Below, one piece after another: positions 56,701 through 64,000 of a stretch of DNA of 64,000 nt. The notes under the pieces are model-generated. The model did not search any database and had not been told where the DNA came from. It was given only the letters and a program-made list of their open reading frames with translations. The DNA lies in the NCBI GenBank assembly GCA_030601755.1, contig JAUWBF010000006.1, positions 1-64,000 on the forward strand, given 5' to 3'. Within the stretch, counting starts at the first letter, position 1. Each line of letters opens with the position of its first letter. Source of the stretch: Verrucomicrobiota bacterium. Lineage in GTDB: Bacteria; Verrucomicrobiota; Verrucomicrobiia; Opitutales; Opitutaceae. Made by a program: the position numbers and the translations under genes.

Positions 56701-59245
56701 CGCCGGTGTAGGTGTTGGCGCCGGCGAGGATGAGCTCGCCGCCGGTGCCGAGCGTGGTGAGCCCGCCCGCGCCGGAGAGCTCGCCGGAGAGCGTGAGGTC
56801 GCCCGCGCCGGAGACCTCGACGAAGGTGTTTTTGACGAGGATGATCGGCGCGATGATCGTTTGGTCGGCGGTGGAGGCCTGGATGATGGAGGGCACGACG
56901 CCGTCGAAGGTGAACTCGCGGCCGGCGTTGGCGGTGATGGTGAACGCGGCGGCGGTGGCCTCGAACTTCAGGCGGTTGAGGGTGTAGTCGGCGTTGAGGT
57001 TGGGGCCGGTGCGGGTGGCGCCGTCGAAGGCGATGCTGGTGGTGTCGCCGGAGCCGGGGGCGCTGTCGCCGACCCAGTTGGCGTTGTTGTTGAAGTTGTT
57101 GTTGGCGCCGCCGCCGTCCCACACGGAGAAGGTCGGCACGTTGGCGACGATGGAGGTCCAGTCGCCGTTGACGGCCCCGATCTGGCCGGCGCCGATGCCG
57201 GAGAAGTAGATGTTTTCGAGGAAGCTGGTCGCGGGCGTGCCGAGGGTGTGGTTGAAGGCGAGCAGATCGACGCCCGACTCCCAGTTGACGACGGTGAGGG
57301 TGCCGGTGGCGGTGCCGGCCGTGCCGAAGAGGAAGCTGTTGGCCGTGCCGGTCGTGCCGAAGTCGAGCGTGGCGTTGCCAAAACTGAGCGAGGCGACCTC
57401 GACGGAATAGGCCCCGCCGAGCGAGAAGGTGCCGCCGGTTTGGATGTCGAGCGTGGCGGATGCGCCGATGGCGTTGGACGCGCCGAGCGTGAGCGTGCCC
57501 TCGGCGACCGCGGCGGTGCCGGAGAAGCTGTTGGCGCCGGAGAGGGTGAGGTTGCCCGCGCCGGACTTTGTGAGGTCGCCGGAGCCGGAGACGACGCCGA
57601 CGTAGGTGCCGTCGGCGGCTTGGGCGAAGACGAGGTCGGCGTGGTTGACGATGTCGCCCTGGAGGGAGGCGGAGTCACCTTGTAGTGTGCCGGCGGATAC
57701 GGTGGTTCCTCCGGAGTAGGTGTTGGCCCCGGAGAGGGCGAGGGTGCCGGAGCCGGTTTTGACGAGGGCACCGGTGCCGGAGATGACGCCAGCGTAGTTG
57801 CCGGAGCCGACGGTGAGGGTGGCGGAGCCGAGGTTGACGTTGCCGCCGGTGGAGCCGCCGCCGGAGAGGGAACCGATGGTCTCGGAGTTGGCGAGGGCGA
57901 GGGTGGCACCGGAGGTGTTGGCGAGCGAGACGGCGGCGGAGTCGGCGAGCGCGGTGCCTCCGGAGAGGGTGAGCGTGCCGGCGCTAACGTTGGCGGTGCC
58001 GGAGAAGGTGTTGGCGCCGGAGAGGGTGAGGTTGCCGGAGCCGGACTTGGTGAGCCCACCGGAGCCGGAGACGACGCCGGCGTAGGTGCCGTCGGAGGCT
58101 TGGGCGAAGACGAGGGCGGCGTGGTTGACGATGTCGCCTTGGAGGGATGTCGAGTCGCCCTGTAATGTGCCCGCGGATACGGTGGTGCCGCCGGAGTAGG
58201 TGTTGGCCCCGGAGAGCGCGAGGGTGCCGGCGGTGTTTTTGACGAGGGCACCGGTGCCGGAGATGACGCCAGCGTAGTTGCCGGAGCCGACGGTGAGGGT
58301 GGCGGAGCCGAGGTTGACGTTGCCGCCGGTGGAGCCGCCGCCGGAGAGGGAGCCGATGGTCTCGGAGTTGGCGAGGGCGAGGGTGGCGCCGGAGGTGTCG
58401 GCGAGCGAGACGGCGGCGGAGTCGGCGAGCGCGGAGCCGCCGGAGAGGGTGAGCGTGCCGGCGCTGACGTTGGCGGTGCCGGAAAAGGTGTTGGCGCCGG
58501 AGAGCGTGAGGTTGCCGGAGCCGGACTTGGTGAGGTCGCCTGAGCCGGAGACGACGCCGGCGTAAGTGCCGTCGGAGGCCTGGGCGAAGACGAGGGCGGC
58601 GTGGTTGACGATGTTGCCCTGCAGGGAGGTGGAGTCGCCTTGTAAGGTTCCCGCGGATACGGTGGTGCCGCCCGAGTAGGTGTTGGCCCCGGAAAGGGTG
58701 AGCGTGCCGGAGCCGGTCTTGGCGAGCGAACCGGTGCCGGAGACGACGCCGGAGAGGGTGGTGTTCGCGGAGCCGGTGAGGGTGAGGGCGAAGTTGTTGG
58801 TGACGTTGCCGCCGATGGCGAGGTCGCCGGCGAGGGCGGCCCAGGACTGGTTGGCGCCGGTGATGATGGCGTGGTCGATGGTCTGGGTCTGGTCGTCGTC
58901 GTTGCGGATCGCGTGGGTGACCGCGGTGCCGTTGATGGTGACGTTGTTGCCGGTGAGAGTGAAGGCGCCGGCGGTGCTGCTGAAGGCGATCGAGTTGATC
59001 GACCAGTCGCCGTTGGTCTCGGGGGTGAGGCGGACGGTGCCCGCGAAGATCAGGTCAGCGGTGCCGTCGTTGGCGGGGGCGCCGTTGGGGTTCCAGTTGT
59101 TTTTGTCGGTCCAGCGGCTTTGCCCGCCGTGTCCGCCGTCCCACGTGAAGGTGGCGGCATCCATTTGCGGGCATGCATACACAATAAAGGCCAGCACACC
59201 GAGCGCACGTATGCGCGGCACCGGTGGGAAGTAGGCCAATGGCAT
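53756..59245 (-). CDS. Giant autotransporter-repeat PEP-CTERM surface protein
   Basis: A 1829-residue exported protein starting at the ATG at 59245 (signal peptide IRALGVLAFIVYACPQMDA). The body is built of many autotransporter-associated beta-strand repeats with consensus like G.G.L..SGANTYSGGTTVSAGTL, forming a long parallel beta-helix. The C-terminus is VPEPAATGALLIGGVVG followed by RRRRR, a PEP-CTERM signal. It has no outer-membrane barrel, so it is anchored by exosortase rather than self-transported. Within it a DNA unit of 480 bp is repeated about two and a half times. Probably an adhesin or matrix protein. A palindrome GAATTTG...CAAATTC lies about 50-75 bp upstream of the start. Confidence 0.9.
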   Translation of the reverse strand: MPLAYFPPVPRIRALGVLAFIVYACPQMDAATFTWDGGHGGQSRWTDKNNWNPNGAPANDGTADLIFAGTVRLTPETNGDWSINSIAFSSTAGAFTLTGNNVTINGTAVTHAIRNDDDQTQTIDHAIITGANQSWAALAGDLAIGGNVTNNFALTLTGSANTTLSGVVSGTGSLAKTGSGTLTLSGANTYSGGTTVSAGTLQGDSTSLQGNIVNHAALVFAQASDGTYAGVVSGSGDLTKSGSGNLTLSGANTFSGTANVSAGTLTLSGGSALADSAAVSLADTSGATLALANSETIGSLSGGGSTGGNVNLGSATLTVGSGNYAGVISGTGALVKNTAGTLALSGANTYSGGTTVSAGTLQGDSTSLQGDIVNHAALVFAQASDGTYAGVVSGSGGLTKSGSGNLTLSGANTFSGTANVSAGTLTLSGGTALADSAAVSLANTSGATLALANSETIGSLSGGGSTGGNVNLGSATLTVGSGNYAGVISGTGALVKTGSGTLALSGANTYSGGTTVSAGTLQGDSASLQGDIVNHADLVFAQAADGTYVGVVSGSGDLTKSGAGNLTLSGANSFSGTAAVAEGTLTLGASNAIGASATLDIQTGGTFSLGGAYSVEVASLSFGNATLDFGTTGTANSFLFGTAGTATGTLTVVNWESGVDLLAFNHTLGTPATSFLENIYFSGIGAGQIGAVNGDWTSIVANVPTFSVWDGGGANNNFNNNANWVGDSAPGSGDTTSIAFDGATRTGPNLNADYTLNRLKFEATAAAFTITANAGREFTFDGVVPSIIQASTADQTIIAPIILVKNTFVEVSGAGDLTLSGELSGAGGLTTLGTGGELILAGANTYTGATAITEGTVVLRNAAALGSTAAGTTVSAGATLRLENNITVGAEALALNGTLTQSSGANAYGGVISGSGVVTVDGGTLTLNGSAANTYSGTTTVNAGTLALAKTSGNAVIGEVVLGPGTLRLDAANQIADTSRVTLSSDSAVFNLNNNAETIGSLASANTTAAVTLGSATLTTGGDNTSTTFAGIVSGTGGLAKSGTGTFTLSGANTYSGATTITTGTIVLQNSAALGSTAAGTTVSAGATLQLANNITVGAEALALGGTLTQSAGTNAYGGVISGSGVVTVDGGTLTLNGSSANTYTGTTTVNAGTLVLAKTSGNAVVGEVVLGDGSGTDTLRLDAANQIADTSRVTLSAGGTPTFNLNNHSETIGSLHSLNTGSVVTLGSATLTTGGDNTDSTFAGVVSGTGGLTKTGSGTFTLTGANTYTGATTVSGGTLLLGASNRIADTSALNLAGGTLSLGGTFSETVGVLSYNNGVLDFGTAGSGTSFVFADDGTGSGALVIRNWTVGSDVFASATNALDQTFLDNIFFDGIGVGIGAEIYGLNGGNYEIRPIQTFVWQGGNDSGPSPRNAWSRGGNWEDGLAPGVGDGKAIVMAGTVDLASDMNAAYNIHSLLFRDDAGAFNITSSTGDTLTVRGGGIYNDSTATQTLGVDIALGASQTWNAASGDLVISGSTVLLGAHDLSVNGAHDIDVSAVISGTGGLNKNGAGTLTLSATNTYSGATTVNAGTLLVTDASALGTAAAGTTVNAGGTLALSGGITVSGEALTLGGTLNNASGNNEYAGAITLSGAASILADAGTLSLTGTLAAGGHALTVGGDGNVVIDSTISGAGDFTKTGSGTVTLNADQSFGTLTLAGGTLALGDGVNLAVDALSITASSIIDFGSTGAVITVSGSLTFIDGATTLTITNWDEWQDYLYALDGTGLEQGEAPLTQIQFAGWTSPTKWQDFNSEITPVPEPAATGALLIGGVVGSLLCRRRRRVDASAQ
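55444..56727. repeat. Diverged tandem repeat of about 640 bp inside the giant gene
   Basis: The stretch starting TGTTGGCGCCGG at 55444 recurs 642 bp later at 56086 and again at 56713. The protein equivalent is a unit of about 214 residues containing GGVISGSGVVTVDGGTLTLN. Copies differ at many third positions, so they are older than the 480-bp repeat. Confidence 0.75.
57511..58720. repeat. 480-bp tandem DNA repeat, about 2.5 copies
   Basis: The line TGTTGGCCCCGGA appears at 57721, 58201 and 58681, exactly 480 bp apart, and long near-identical stretches surround each. The unit is 160 codons and in frame, so copy number can change without breaking the protein. Confidence 0.9.
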
Positions 59246-59293
59246 TGTGTTGCGAGCAGTCTGTATCAACGGTCGATCACCCCTTCTTGCAGA

Positions 59294-59322
59294 GAATTTG
59301 TAATAAAAATTTAAGCAAATTC
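59294..59322. promoter_or_regulatory. Palindrome upstream of the giant PEP-CTERM gene
   Basis: Arms GAATTTG and CAAATTC with a 15-bp AT-rich centre, in the region upstream of the ATG at 59245. This is a candidate protein-binding site or part of the promoter. No further evidence. Confidence 0.35.
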
Positions 59323-59379
59323 CCTCGGGGCGCGACCCAGCAAACAGGCCCAATCCGGCGGTGCCGAAACAGACCTATA

Positions 59380-59403
59380 CGACTAAGGTGTAAGCCTTAG
59401 TCG
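59380..59403. terminator. Hairpin after the AarF-like gene
   Basis: A 9-bp stem CGACTAAGG/CCTTAGTCG with a 6-base loop, 29 bp past the stop of the AarF-like gene in its direction of transcription. No T-run follows. Confidence 0.55.
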
Positions 59404-59431
59404 CATGAACTCCGTCGCGGGAGTCTCCCGC

Positions 59432-61138
59432 TCAGCGCGGGCGGTGTTTGTCGTCGGCCTTGTCGCTCAAAAACGTGCTGATAACCAGCCAACCGCCACC
59501 ACCGGCCGCGGCGGCGAAGCAGAGCATCGCGAGCCCCGGATAACCGAGGATGCGGAAGTCGGTCTCGACGCGCATGAGCAGGGCCGCGCCGACGATGAGC
59601 GCGGCGAGCACGACGCCGGCCGAGATGCGGTTGGCGATCTTCTGCATCGCGTGGATGAGGCGGTCGGACTCGCCGGAGCGCAGCGTGACCTCGAAGCGCG
59701 GGTCGCCGAGGTTGTCGAGCACGTGGTTGAGGCGGCCGGGCAGGCCGGCGACGAAGTTCTTCATCTCGAGCAACGCGCCGTAGACGCTGCCCTGCGAGAG
59801 TTCGTCGCGCATGCGGGCGGTCATGATCTTGCCGAGGTGGCGACGGATGGAGTCGTTGGGGTTGAAGTCCGGCTCGAGGATGCGGCCGACCTCGTCGAGT
59901 TGCAGCAGCGTCTTGCCGAGCAACGTCAGCTCGGGCGGCGGGTGCAGGCCGTGTTCGCGCGCGTGGTGGTCGAGGAGCAGGAGCGAGCGGCCGACGTTGA
60001 GCTCGTGCAACGACGAGTCGCGGTGGCGCGTGACCAGCGCTGAGACCGCGCGGCGAAACGCGTCGGGGTCGTGCAATTCGGTGCGTTCGCTGAAGGCGGT
60101 GATGGCCTGCGCGGCCTCCTCGCCGTGGCCGTCGCTGACGGCGAGCAGTAGCTTGAGCAGGTGCTCGCGCATGCCGCTGGACACGCGGCCGACCATGCCG
60201 AGGTCGAGCAGCACGAGTTCGGCGGCGCCGTCCACGACGTTGATGAAGATGTTGCCCGGGTGCGGGTCGGCATGAAAGACGCCGTCGGCCAGCACCTGCT
60301 TGAGGTAGGCGTGCAACAACTCGTCGGCGAGCAACGCCCCGTCGAGGTCGAGCCGCGCGAGCGGGCTGAGCGCGGTGATCTTGCAACCCTCGACATGCTG
60401 CATCGTGAGCACGAGCGGCGAGCAGTAGTCGGGCACGGTGAACGGCACGCGCAGCCGGCGAAACTCGCGGAGATTGCGTCCAACCTGCACGAGATTGGCG
60501 GCCTCCTGTTCGTAGTTGAGTTCGTCGCGCAACGTCTGGCGGAACTGGTTGACGAGTTCGCCGAAGCGGTAGCGCCGGCCCGTCTCGGTGTGCGCGTCGA
60601 GCACCGCGGCGATGTCGGCGAGCACCTCGCAATCCTCGGCGATGACCTGCCGGATGCCGGGCCGCTGGACCTTCACGACCACGCGGCGGCCGTCGCGCAG
60701 CTCGGCGCGGTGCACCTGCCCGAGCGAGGCGGCGGCCAGCGGCTCGGGGTCGAAGCTCGCGAAGGCCTTCGAGATGCGCGCGCCAAGTTCGGCGAACACG
60801 ATGGACTCGACCTCCTCGAAGGGGAACGGCGCGACCTTGTCCTGCAACCGCGCGAGCGCCTGGCGGTAGTCGGCGGGCAACAAGTCCGGGCGTCCCGCGA
60901 GAATCTGCCCGAGCTTGATGAAGGTGGGTCCGAGACGCTCGAGGTCGGCGGCGAGCTGCTCGGGCCGGCCGTCGTGCGCGGGCAACGCGGCGCCGTCCTC
61001 GTGACGCGTGTCCGCGGGCGGCGGGGCGAGCTCGTCGTTGACGTCCTGGATGTGGCGCGCGAGGTCGCCGCGACCGTATTTCCAAAGCAGCAACGCGATG
61101 TCCTTGTAGCGACGGAGATGGGAAGGAGAGAGTTTCAT
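59432..61138 (-). CDS. ABC1/AarF/UbiB-family atypical kinase
   Basis: A 568-residue protein of the UbiB/ADCK group, needed in known cases for quinone biosynthesis or lipid homeostasis. It has GPTFIKLGQILAGRPDLLP (the KxGQ signature), the ATP Lys region VVVKVQRPGI, the catalytic loop GVFHADPHPGN and the metal motif LLDLGMVGR. Two C-terminal membrane helices (AGVVLAALIVGAALLM, YPGLAMLCFAAAAGGGGWLV) anchor it to the inner membrane. It is followed by the giant PEP-CTERM gene after a hairpin. Confidence 0.94.
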   Translation of the reverse strand: MKLSPSHLRRYKDIALLLWKYGRGDLARHIQDVNDELAPPPADTRHEDGAALPAHDGRPEQLAADLERLGPTFIKLGQILAGRPDLLPADYRQALARLQDKVAPFPFEEVESIVFAELGARISKAFASFDPEPLAAASLGQVHRAELRDGRRVVVKVQRPGIRQVIAEDCEVLADIAAVLDAHTETGRRYRFGELVNQFRQTLRDELNYEQEAANLVQVGRNLREFRRLRVPFTVPDYCSPLVLTMQHVEGCKITALSPLARLDLDGALLADELLHAYLKQVLADGVFHADPHPGNIFINVVDGAAELVLLDLGMVGRVSSGMREHLLKLLLAVSDGHGEEAAQAITAFSERTELHDPDAFRRAVSALVTRHRDSSLHELNVGRSLLLLDHHAREHGLHPPPELTLLGKTLLQLDEVGRILEPDFNPNDSIRRHLGKIMTARMRDELSQGSVYGALLEMKNFVAGLPGRLNHVLDNLGDPRFEVTLRSGESDRLIHAMQKIANRISAGVVLAALIVGAALLMRVETDFRILGYPGLAMLCFAAAAGGGGWLVISTFLSDKADDKHRPR

Positions 61139-61319
61139 GGCTGGATGACCTTCCCAGTCATCACGTCGCGTGCCACGGCGATTTGTTGCGATTTAACCAG
61201 CTGCAAAATAGAAACTTGCCATATTCTGCACGCCGCCGACGCCCGTTCGTTTCGTGCAATCTGCAAGGCCTTCGTGCGCCGATCATGCACGCCGCTGGGC
61301 CACCCACGGCAACCGCGCT

Positions 61320-62582
61320 TCACAGCAACCGCCGCACGCGGCGCGCGAACCACTCGCACGCGCGTTCGCGCCAAGGCCGGGCGCGCCACTCCTCCAGTGT
61401 GATACGGCGGCTGCGGGCGAGGTCGTCCTCGAAGTGGCGCGTCAGCGTTTGCGCGACGTCGCCGTCGATCAGGTTGAGGCAGGCCTCGTCGTTGAGCCGA
61501 AACGAGCGCGGGTCGAAATTCGCCGAGCCCACCGCGCACCACCGTTCGTCGACCACCAGGCTCTTCGCGTGCTGCATGGTCGGTTGAAACTCGTGGATCT
61601 CCACGCCGGCCGCGAGCAGCTCGCCCCAGCCGCCGCGGCTCGCGCGGCGCACGGACGCAGAGTCGATGTGACGCCCGGGCACGATAACGCGCACGCGCAC
61701 CCCGCGGCGGGCGGCGTCGGCGAGGGCGCGCCGGCATTCGTGGTCGGGCAAGAAGTAGGCCTGCATCAGGTCGACCGAGCGGCGCGCCGACTGGATGCCG
61801 ACGAGAAACATCAGGCGCACGTTCTCGCGGCCGTCCTCGGGCGAGCTGTGGAAGAGCAACGCGGGCGTGTCGCCGGCCGGTTCGAGCGGCGGGAAAAACT
61901 CCTCCGACATCTCCACGCGGCCGACGACCTTGGTCCAGTTGACCATGAACACCGCCTGCATCTCGGTCACCACCGGGCCCTCGACGCGAAAGTGCGTGTC
62001 GCGCCAATGCCCGTGGTCCTGCGCGTCGCCCAGCCACTCGTCGCCGATGCCGACGCCGCCGGTGAAGCCGACGCGCCCGTCGACCACCAGCAGCTTGCGG
62101 TGCGTGCGGTTGTTGATGCGCGAGGGATGCAGCAACGTCGGCGGGTGGTAGCGCTCGATGCGGCAGCCGGCCTGCTTCATGGACTCGATGAGCTGGTCGT
62201 CCATCGACAGCGAACCCACGTAGTCCAGCAGGATGATCACACGCACGCCGGCCCGCGCGCGCTCCGAAAAAGCCTCGGCGAACTCGCGCCCGATCCGGCC
62301 CGACCAGTAGATGAACGTCTCGAAGCAGATCGTGCGTCGCGCCGACCGGATCGCCGCGAGCATCGGCGGGAAAATCTCGTCGCCGTTGCGCAGCACCCCG
62401 ACGCGGTTGCCCGCCGTGAACGTCGAGCCCAGCAACGGCCCGAAGACCCGCGCGAACCGCGGGTCGTCCGGCGGCGGGCAGTCCTCGATCGGGTGGATCA
62501 CGAAGCGCCGGTCGCGGTGGTGCAGGACCAGCCATGTCAGGCCGATCCCCGCGACGATCCCGACGACAATGCCCGCGACCAT
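61320..62582 (-). CDS. Phospholipase D-family cardiolipin synthase-like protein
   Basis: A 420-residue membrane enzyme with one N-terminal helix (MVAGIVVGIVAGIGLTWLVL) and two HKD motifs. The first is NRTHRKLLVVDGRVGFTGG at about residue 160 and the second is QHAKSLVVDERWCAVGSANFD near residue 335. Two HKD motifs are required for transfer of phosphatidyl groups between glycerophospholipids. A cardiolipin synthase role is the standard reading; a general phosphodiesterase is possible. It lies 181 bp before the AarF-like gene. Confidence 0.92.
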   Translation of the reverse strand: MVAGIVVGIVAGIGLTWLVLHHRDRRFVIHPIEDCPPPDDPRFARVFGPLLGSTFTAGNRVGVLRNGDEIFPPMLAAIRSARRTICFETFIYWSGRIGREFAEAFSERARAGVRVIILLDYVGSLSMDDQLIESMKQAGCRIERYHPPTLLHPSRINNRTHRKLLVVDGRVGFTGGVGIGDEWLGDAQDHGHWRDTHFRVEGPVVTEMQAVFMVNWTKVVGRVEMSEEFFPPLEPAGDTPALLFHSSPEDGRENVRLMFLVGIQSARRSVDLMQAYFLPDHECRRALADAARRGVRVRVIVPGRHIDSASVRRASRGGWGELLAAGVEIHEFQPTMQHAKSLVVDERWCAVGSANFDPRSFRLNDEACLNLIDGDVAQTLTRHFEDDLARSRRITLEEWRARPWRERACEWFARRVRRLL

Positions 62583-62617
62583 GACGTTGTATCCGTTTTT
62601 AGGTTACGCCCGTCGCG

Positions 62618-63418
62618 TCAACCCTGCAGCAGCGACTGGGCGCCGTCGATGAAGACCTCGGCGCCGGTGATGTGACGCGCGCGGTCCGAGAGCAGGAAGG
62701 CCACCAGGTCGGCCACGTCCTCGGCCTGGCCCGGCCGGCCGTGCGTGAGCGGCACCTGGCCCTCGGGGAACTTCACCGGGTAGCGCGCCTCCTTCAGGCC
62801 GCGGCGGCGGGTGTTGTCGTCGATGGAGGACTTGATCGCGCCCGGGCAGATGCAGTTTACGCGGATGCCGCGCGGGGCGAGCTCCAGCGCGATCATGCGG
62901 CCGAAGGCCACCTGAGCGGCCTTGCTGGCGGCGTAGGCGGTGGCGCCGGTGTTGCTGAACATGCGCGTGCCGTTGACCGACGAGGTGATGACGATGGAGC
63001 CGCCGGCCTCGGGCATGAGTTCCACCGCGTGTTTGCAGGTGAGGAACGTGCCGCGCAGGTTGATCGACAGGGTCTTGTCCCAGTCCTCGACGGAGAGCCG
63101 GTCGAGCGGGGCCCAGGTGCCGTTGATGCCGGCGTTGGCGAAGACCAGGTCGAGCCGGCCGTAGCTGCGCTTCAACCGGTCGAAGGCGCGGCCCATGCGG
63201 CTGGGCATGGAGATGTCGGCGACCACGGTGTCGGCCTCGCCGCCGGCCGCGCGGATCTCCTCGGCGACGGCGTTGAGGTTGGCGGCGGTGCGGCCGAGCA
63301 GGGCGACGCGGGCGCCGGCGCCCGCCAGCCGCAGGGCGGTGGCGCGGCCGAGGCCCTCGCCGCCGCCGGTCACGAGGGCGTAGCGGCCGCTGAAGTCGGG
63401 GGTGGCGTGCGGGCTCAT
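62618..63418 (-). CDS. Short-chain dehydrogenase/reductase
   Basis: A 266-residue classical SDR. The cofactor site TGGGEGLGRATALRLA is at residues 17-32, NAGINGTW contains the NAG element, the catalytic Tyr is in TAYAASKAAQ near residue 168, and GAEVFIDGAQSLLQG is at the end. The substrate is unknown. Its ATG overlaps the stop of the upstream membrane-protein gene (ATGA), and the phospholipase D-type gene follows after 36 bp, so the three may form one unit. Confidence 0.93.
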   Translation of the reverse strand: MSPHATPDFSGRYALVTGGGEGLGRATALRLAGAGARVALLGRTAANLNAVAEEIRAAGGEADTVVADISMPSRMGRAFDRLKRSYGRLDLVFANAGINGTWAPLDRLSVEDWDKTLSINLRGTFLTCKHAVELMPEAGGSIVITSSVNGTRMFSNTGATAYAASKAAQVAFGRMIALELAPRGIRVNCICPGAIKSSIDDNTRRRGLKEARYPVKFPEGQVPLTHGRPGQAEDVADLVAFLLSDRARHITGAEVFIDGAQSLLQG

Positions 63419-64000
63419 GGCTGGTTGGGTTTGCGGGGGGAACCGAGGCCGTGGGACTGCTCGTCGGTCTGGCGCATCTCCTGGCGGAGCTCGCTCTCGG
63501 CCTGGAGCCAGAACTCCTCGTCGCGGCCGGGCGGGGAGCCGTTGAGTTGCCAGAGCTTGCGGGCGCGGGCGGTGATTTGTTCGGGGGCGGGTCGGGTGTC
63601 TTCGAATTTCATGGCGATGGCCTTTCTCAAGCGTTGTAGTGACAGGTAGGATACGGTGAAGAGAACGAGGTAGTAGGCGCCGAGCATGGCGGCGCGACCG
63701 GGGGTCATGTCGTCGCCGTGGTCGCCGAGGAGGATGGTGACCAGCGCGCGGCCGGTGTGCAGCGGGGTGCTCAGGCCGAGCAGCATCCACAGCGGCACGC
63801 CTATGGCGGGCAGCACGTAGAGCTGCACGGTATAGGGCATGCCGGGCAGCAGTCCGCACAGCAGGGTGGCGTCGCGGTGGCCCGCGCCGGCGAGTTTCTC
63901 GCGCCAGTGGTCGAGCCGGCGAAAGCACCGCCGCGGCAACACGCGCACGAGCAGCCAGCCGAGAAAGTGGTGGCAGAGACCCGCCCACGCCACGGTGGCG
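63415..64000 (-). CDS. VTT-domain (SNARE-associated/DedA-like) membrane protein with C-terminal DUF2934, cut by window edge
   Basis: An open frame of at least 192 residues that continues past the right edge. The first part has the VTT-domain features: reentrant-loop Gly/Arg region, CGLLPGMPYTVQLYVLPAIG, and a hydrophobic segment AAMLGAYYLVLFTVSYLSL. The C-terminal part ITARARKLWQLNGSPPGRDE with EFWLQAESELRQE matches DUF2934. VTT proteins are lipid scramblase-like, in keeping with the phospholipase D-type gene nearby. The DUF2934 extension is unusual for this family. The true start is not visible. Confidence 0.78.
   Translation of the reverse strand, partial: ATVAWAGLCHHFLGWLLVRVLPRRCFRRLDHWREKLAGAGHRDATLLCGLLPGMPYTVQLYVLPAIGVPLWMLLGLSTPLHTGRALVTILLGDHGDDMTPGRAAMLGAYYLVLFTVSYLSLQRLRKAIAMKFEDTRPAPEQITARARKLWQLNGSPPGRDEEFWLQAESELRQEMRQTDEQSHGLGSPRKPNQP

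Noticed and set aside
54881-57685. A 934-codon open frame on the plus strand opposite the giant PEP-CTERM gene
   Set aside because: It mirrors the repetitive GC-rich coding strand, has runs of Gly/Ala/Val/Glu and no family features. The minus-strand frame has signal peptide, repeats and PEP-CTERM signal.
57511-58720. Regularly spaced repeats that might suggest a CRISPR array
   Set aside because: The unit is 480 bp and lies within an open frame, with no short repeats separated by unique spacers.

Overview
The window looks like a chromosomal segment of a free-living Verrucomicrobiota bacterium of the Opitutaceae type. This is an inference from very GC-rich DNA, three PEP-CTERM surface proteins, two pseudopilins of the H-X9-DG kind embedded in polysaccharide-degradation operons, several LacI and XylR/AraC sugar regulators, and many glycoside hydrolases. 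No rRNA, tRNA or CRISPR array is visible.

Layout. 0-0.1 kb: the start of an IS5-type transposase cut by the left edge. 0.1-5.5 kb: a BCCT transporter and a GH2 beta-mannosidase, divergent from a XylR-type regulator. 5.6-13.2 kb: a secreted-enzyme locus with a lectin-like protein, a PEP-CTERM protein, two GH87-like beta-helix enzymes and a pseudopilin, plus a LacI regulator. 13.2-21.7 kb: an FAD oxidoreductase, a GH28-like enzyme, two intact LacI regulators and a cluster of decayed gene pieces. The pieces are a broken GH10 xylanase, a second copy of its 3' end, and fragments of a beta-mannosidase, the FAD oxidoreductase, a LacI gene and a XylR gene. 21.7-27.3 kb: a second secreted-enzyme operon (PEP-CTERM protein, large clan GH-A hydrolase, pseudopilin, LacI). 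27.4-36.1 kb: a compact nine-gene catabolic operon (two Gfo/Idh oxidoreductases, SDR, quinone-oxidoreductase-like MDR, amidohydrolase, Rieske ferredoxin, Ldh-type dehydrogenase, FAH-type hydrolase, MFS transporter) facing its own LacI regulator. 37.3-41.7 kb: GH130 beta-mannoside phosphorylase with a second XylR regulator, a BadF-type sugar kinase, a gluconokinase and a DUF5069 protein. 42-48 kb: housekeeping genes (RRM protein, DEAD-box helicase, tRNA dihydrouridine synthase) and a chimeric exopolysaccharide-gene remnant. 48.2-53.6 kb: a segment bracketed by paired palindromes, then an ECF42-type sigma factor with its DGPF/YCII partner and divergent DUF1428, DoxX and SRPBCC genes. 53.8-59.2 kb: one giant PEP-CTERM autotransporter-repeat protein. 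59.4-64 kb: AarF/UbiB kinase, a phospholipase D-type synthase, an SDR and a VTT membrane protein cut by the right edge.

How it fits together. The enzymes point to plant or algal polysaccharide use. Secreted beta-helix and GH-A enzymes act outside. Beta-mannosidase, GH130 phosphorylase and the two sugar kinases process manno-oligosaccharides inside. Each block carries its own divergent or co-transcribed LacI or XylR regulator.

The most unusual signals are these. A 27-bp palindromic element occurs five times and once sits in frame inside the beta-mannosidase gene. The decayed-gene cluster is made almost entirely of 3' ends of genes that have intact relatives nearby. A Wzz N-terminus is fused in frame to a glycosyltransferase C-terminus. 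Mirror-image ECF-type promoters flank a perfect AT-rich palindrome.
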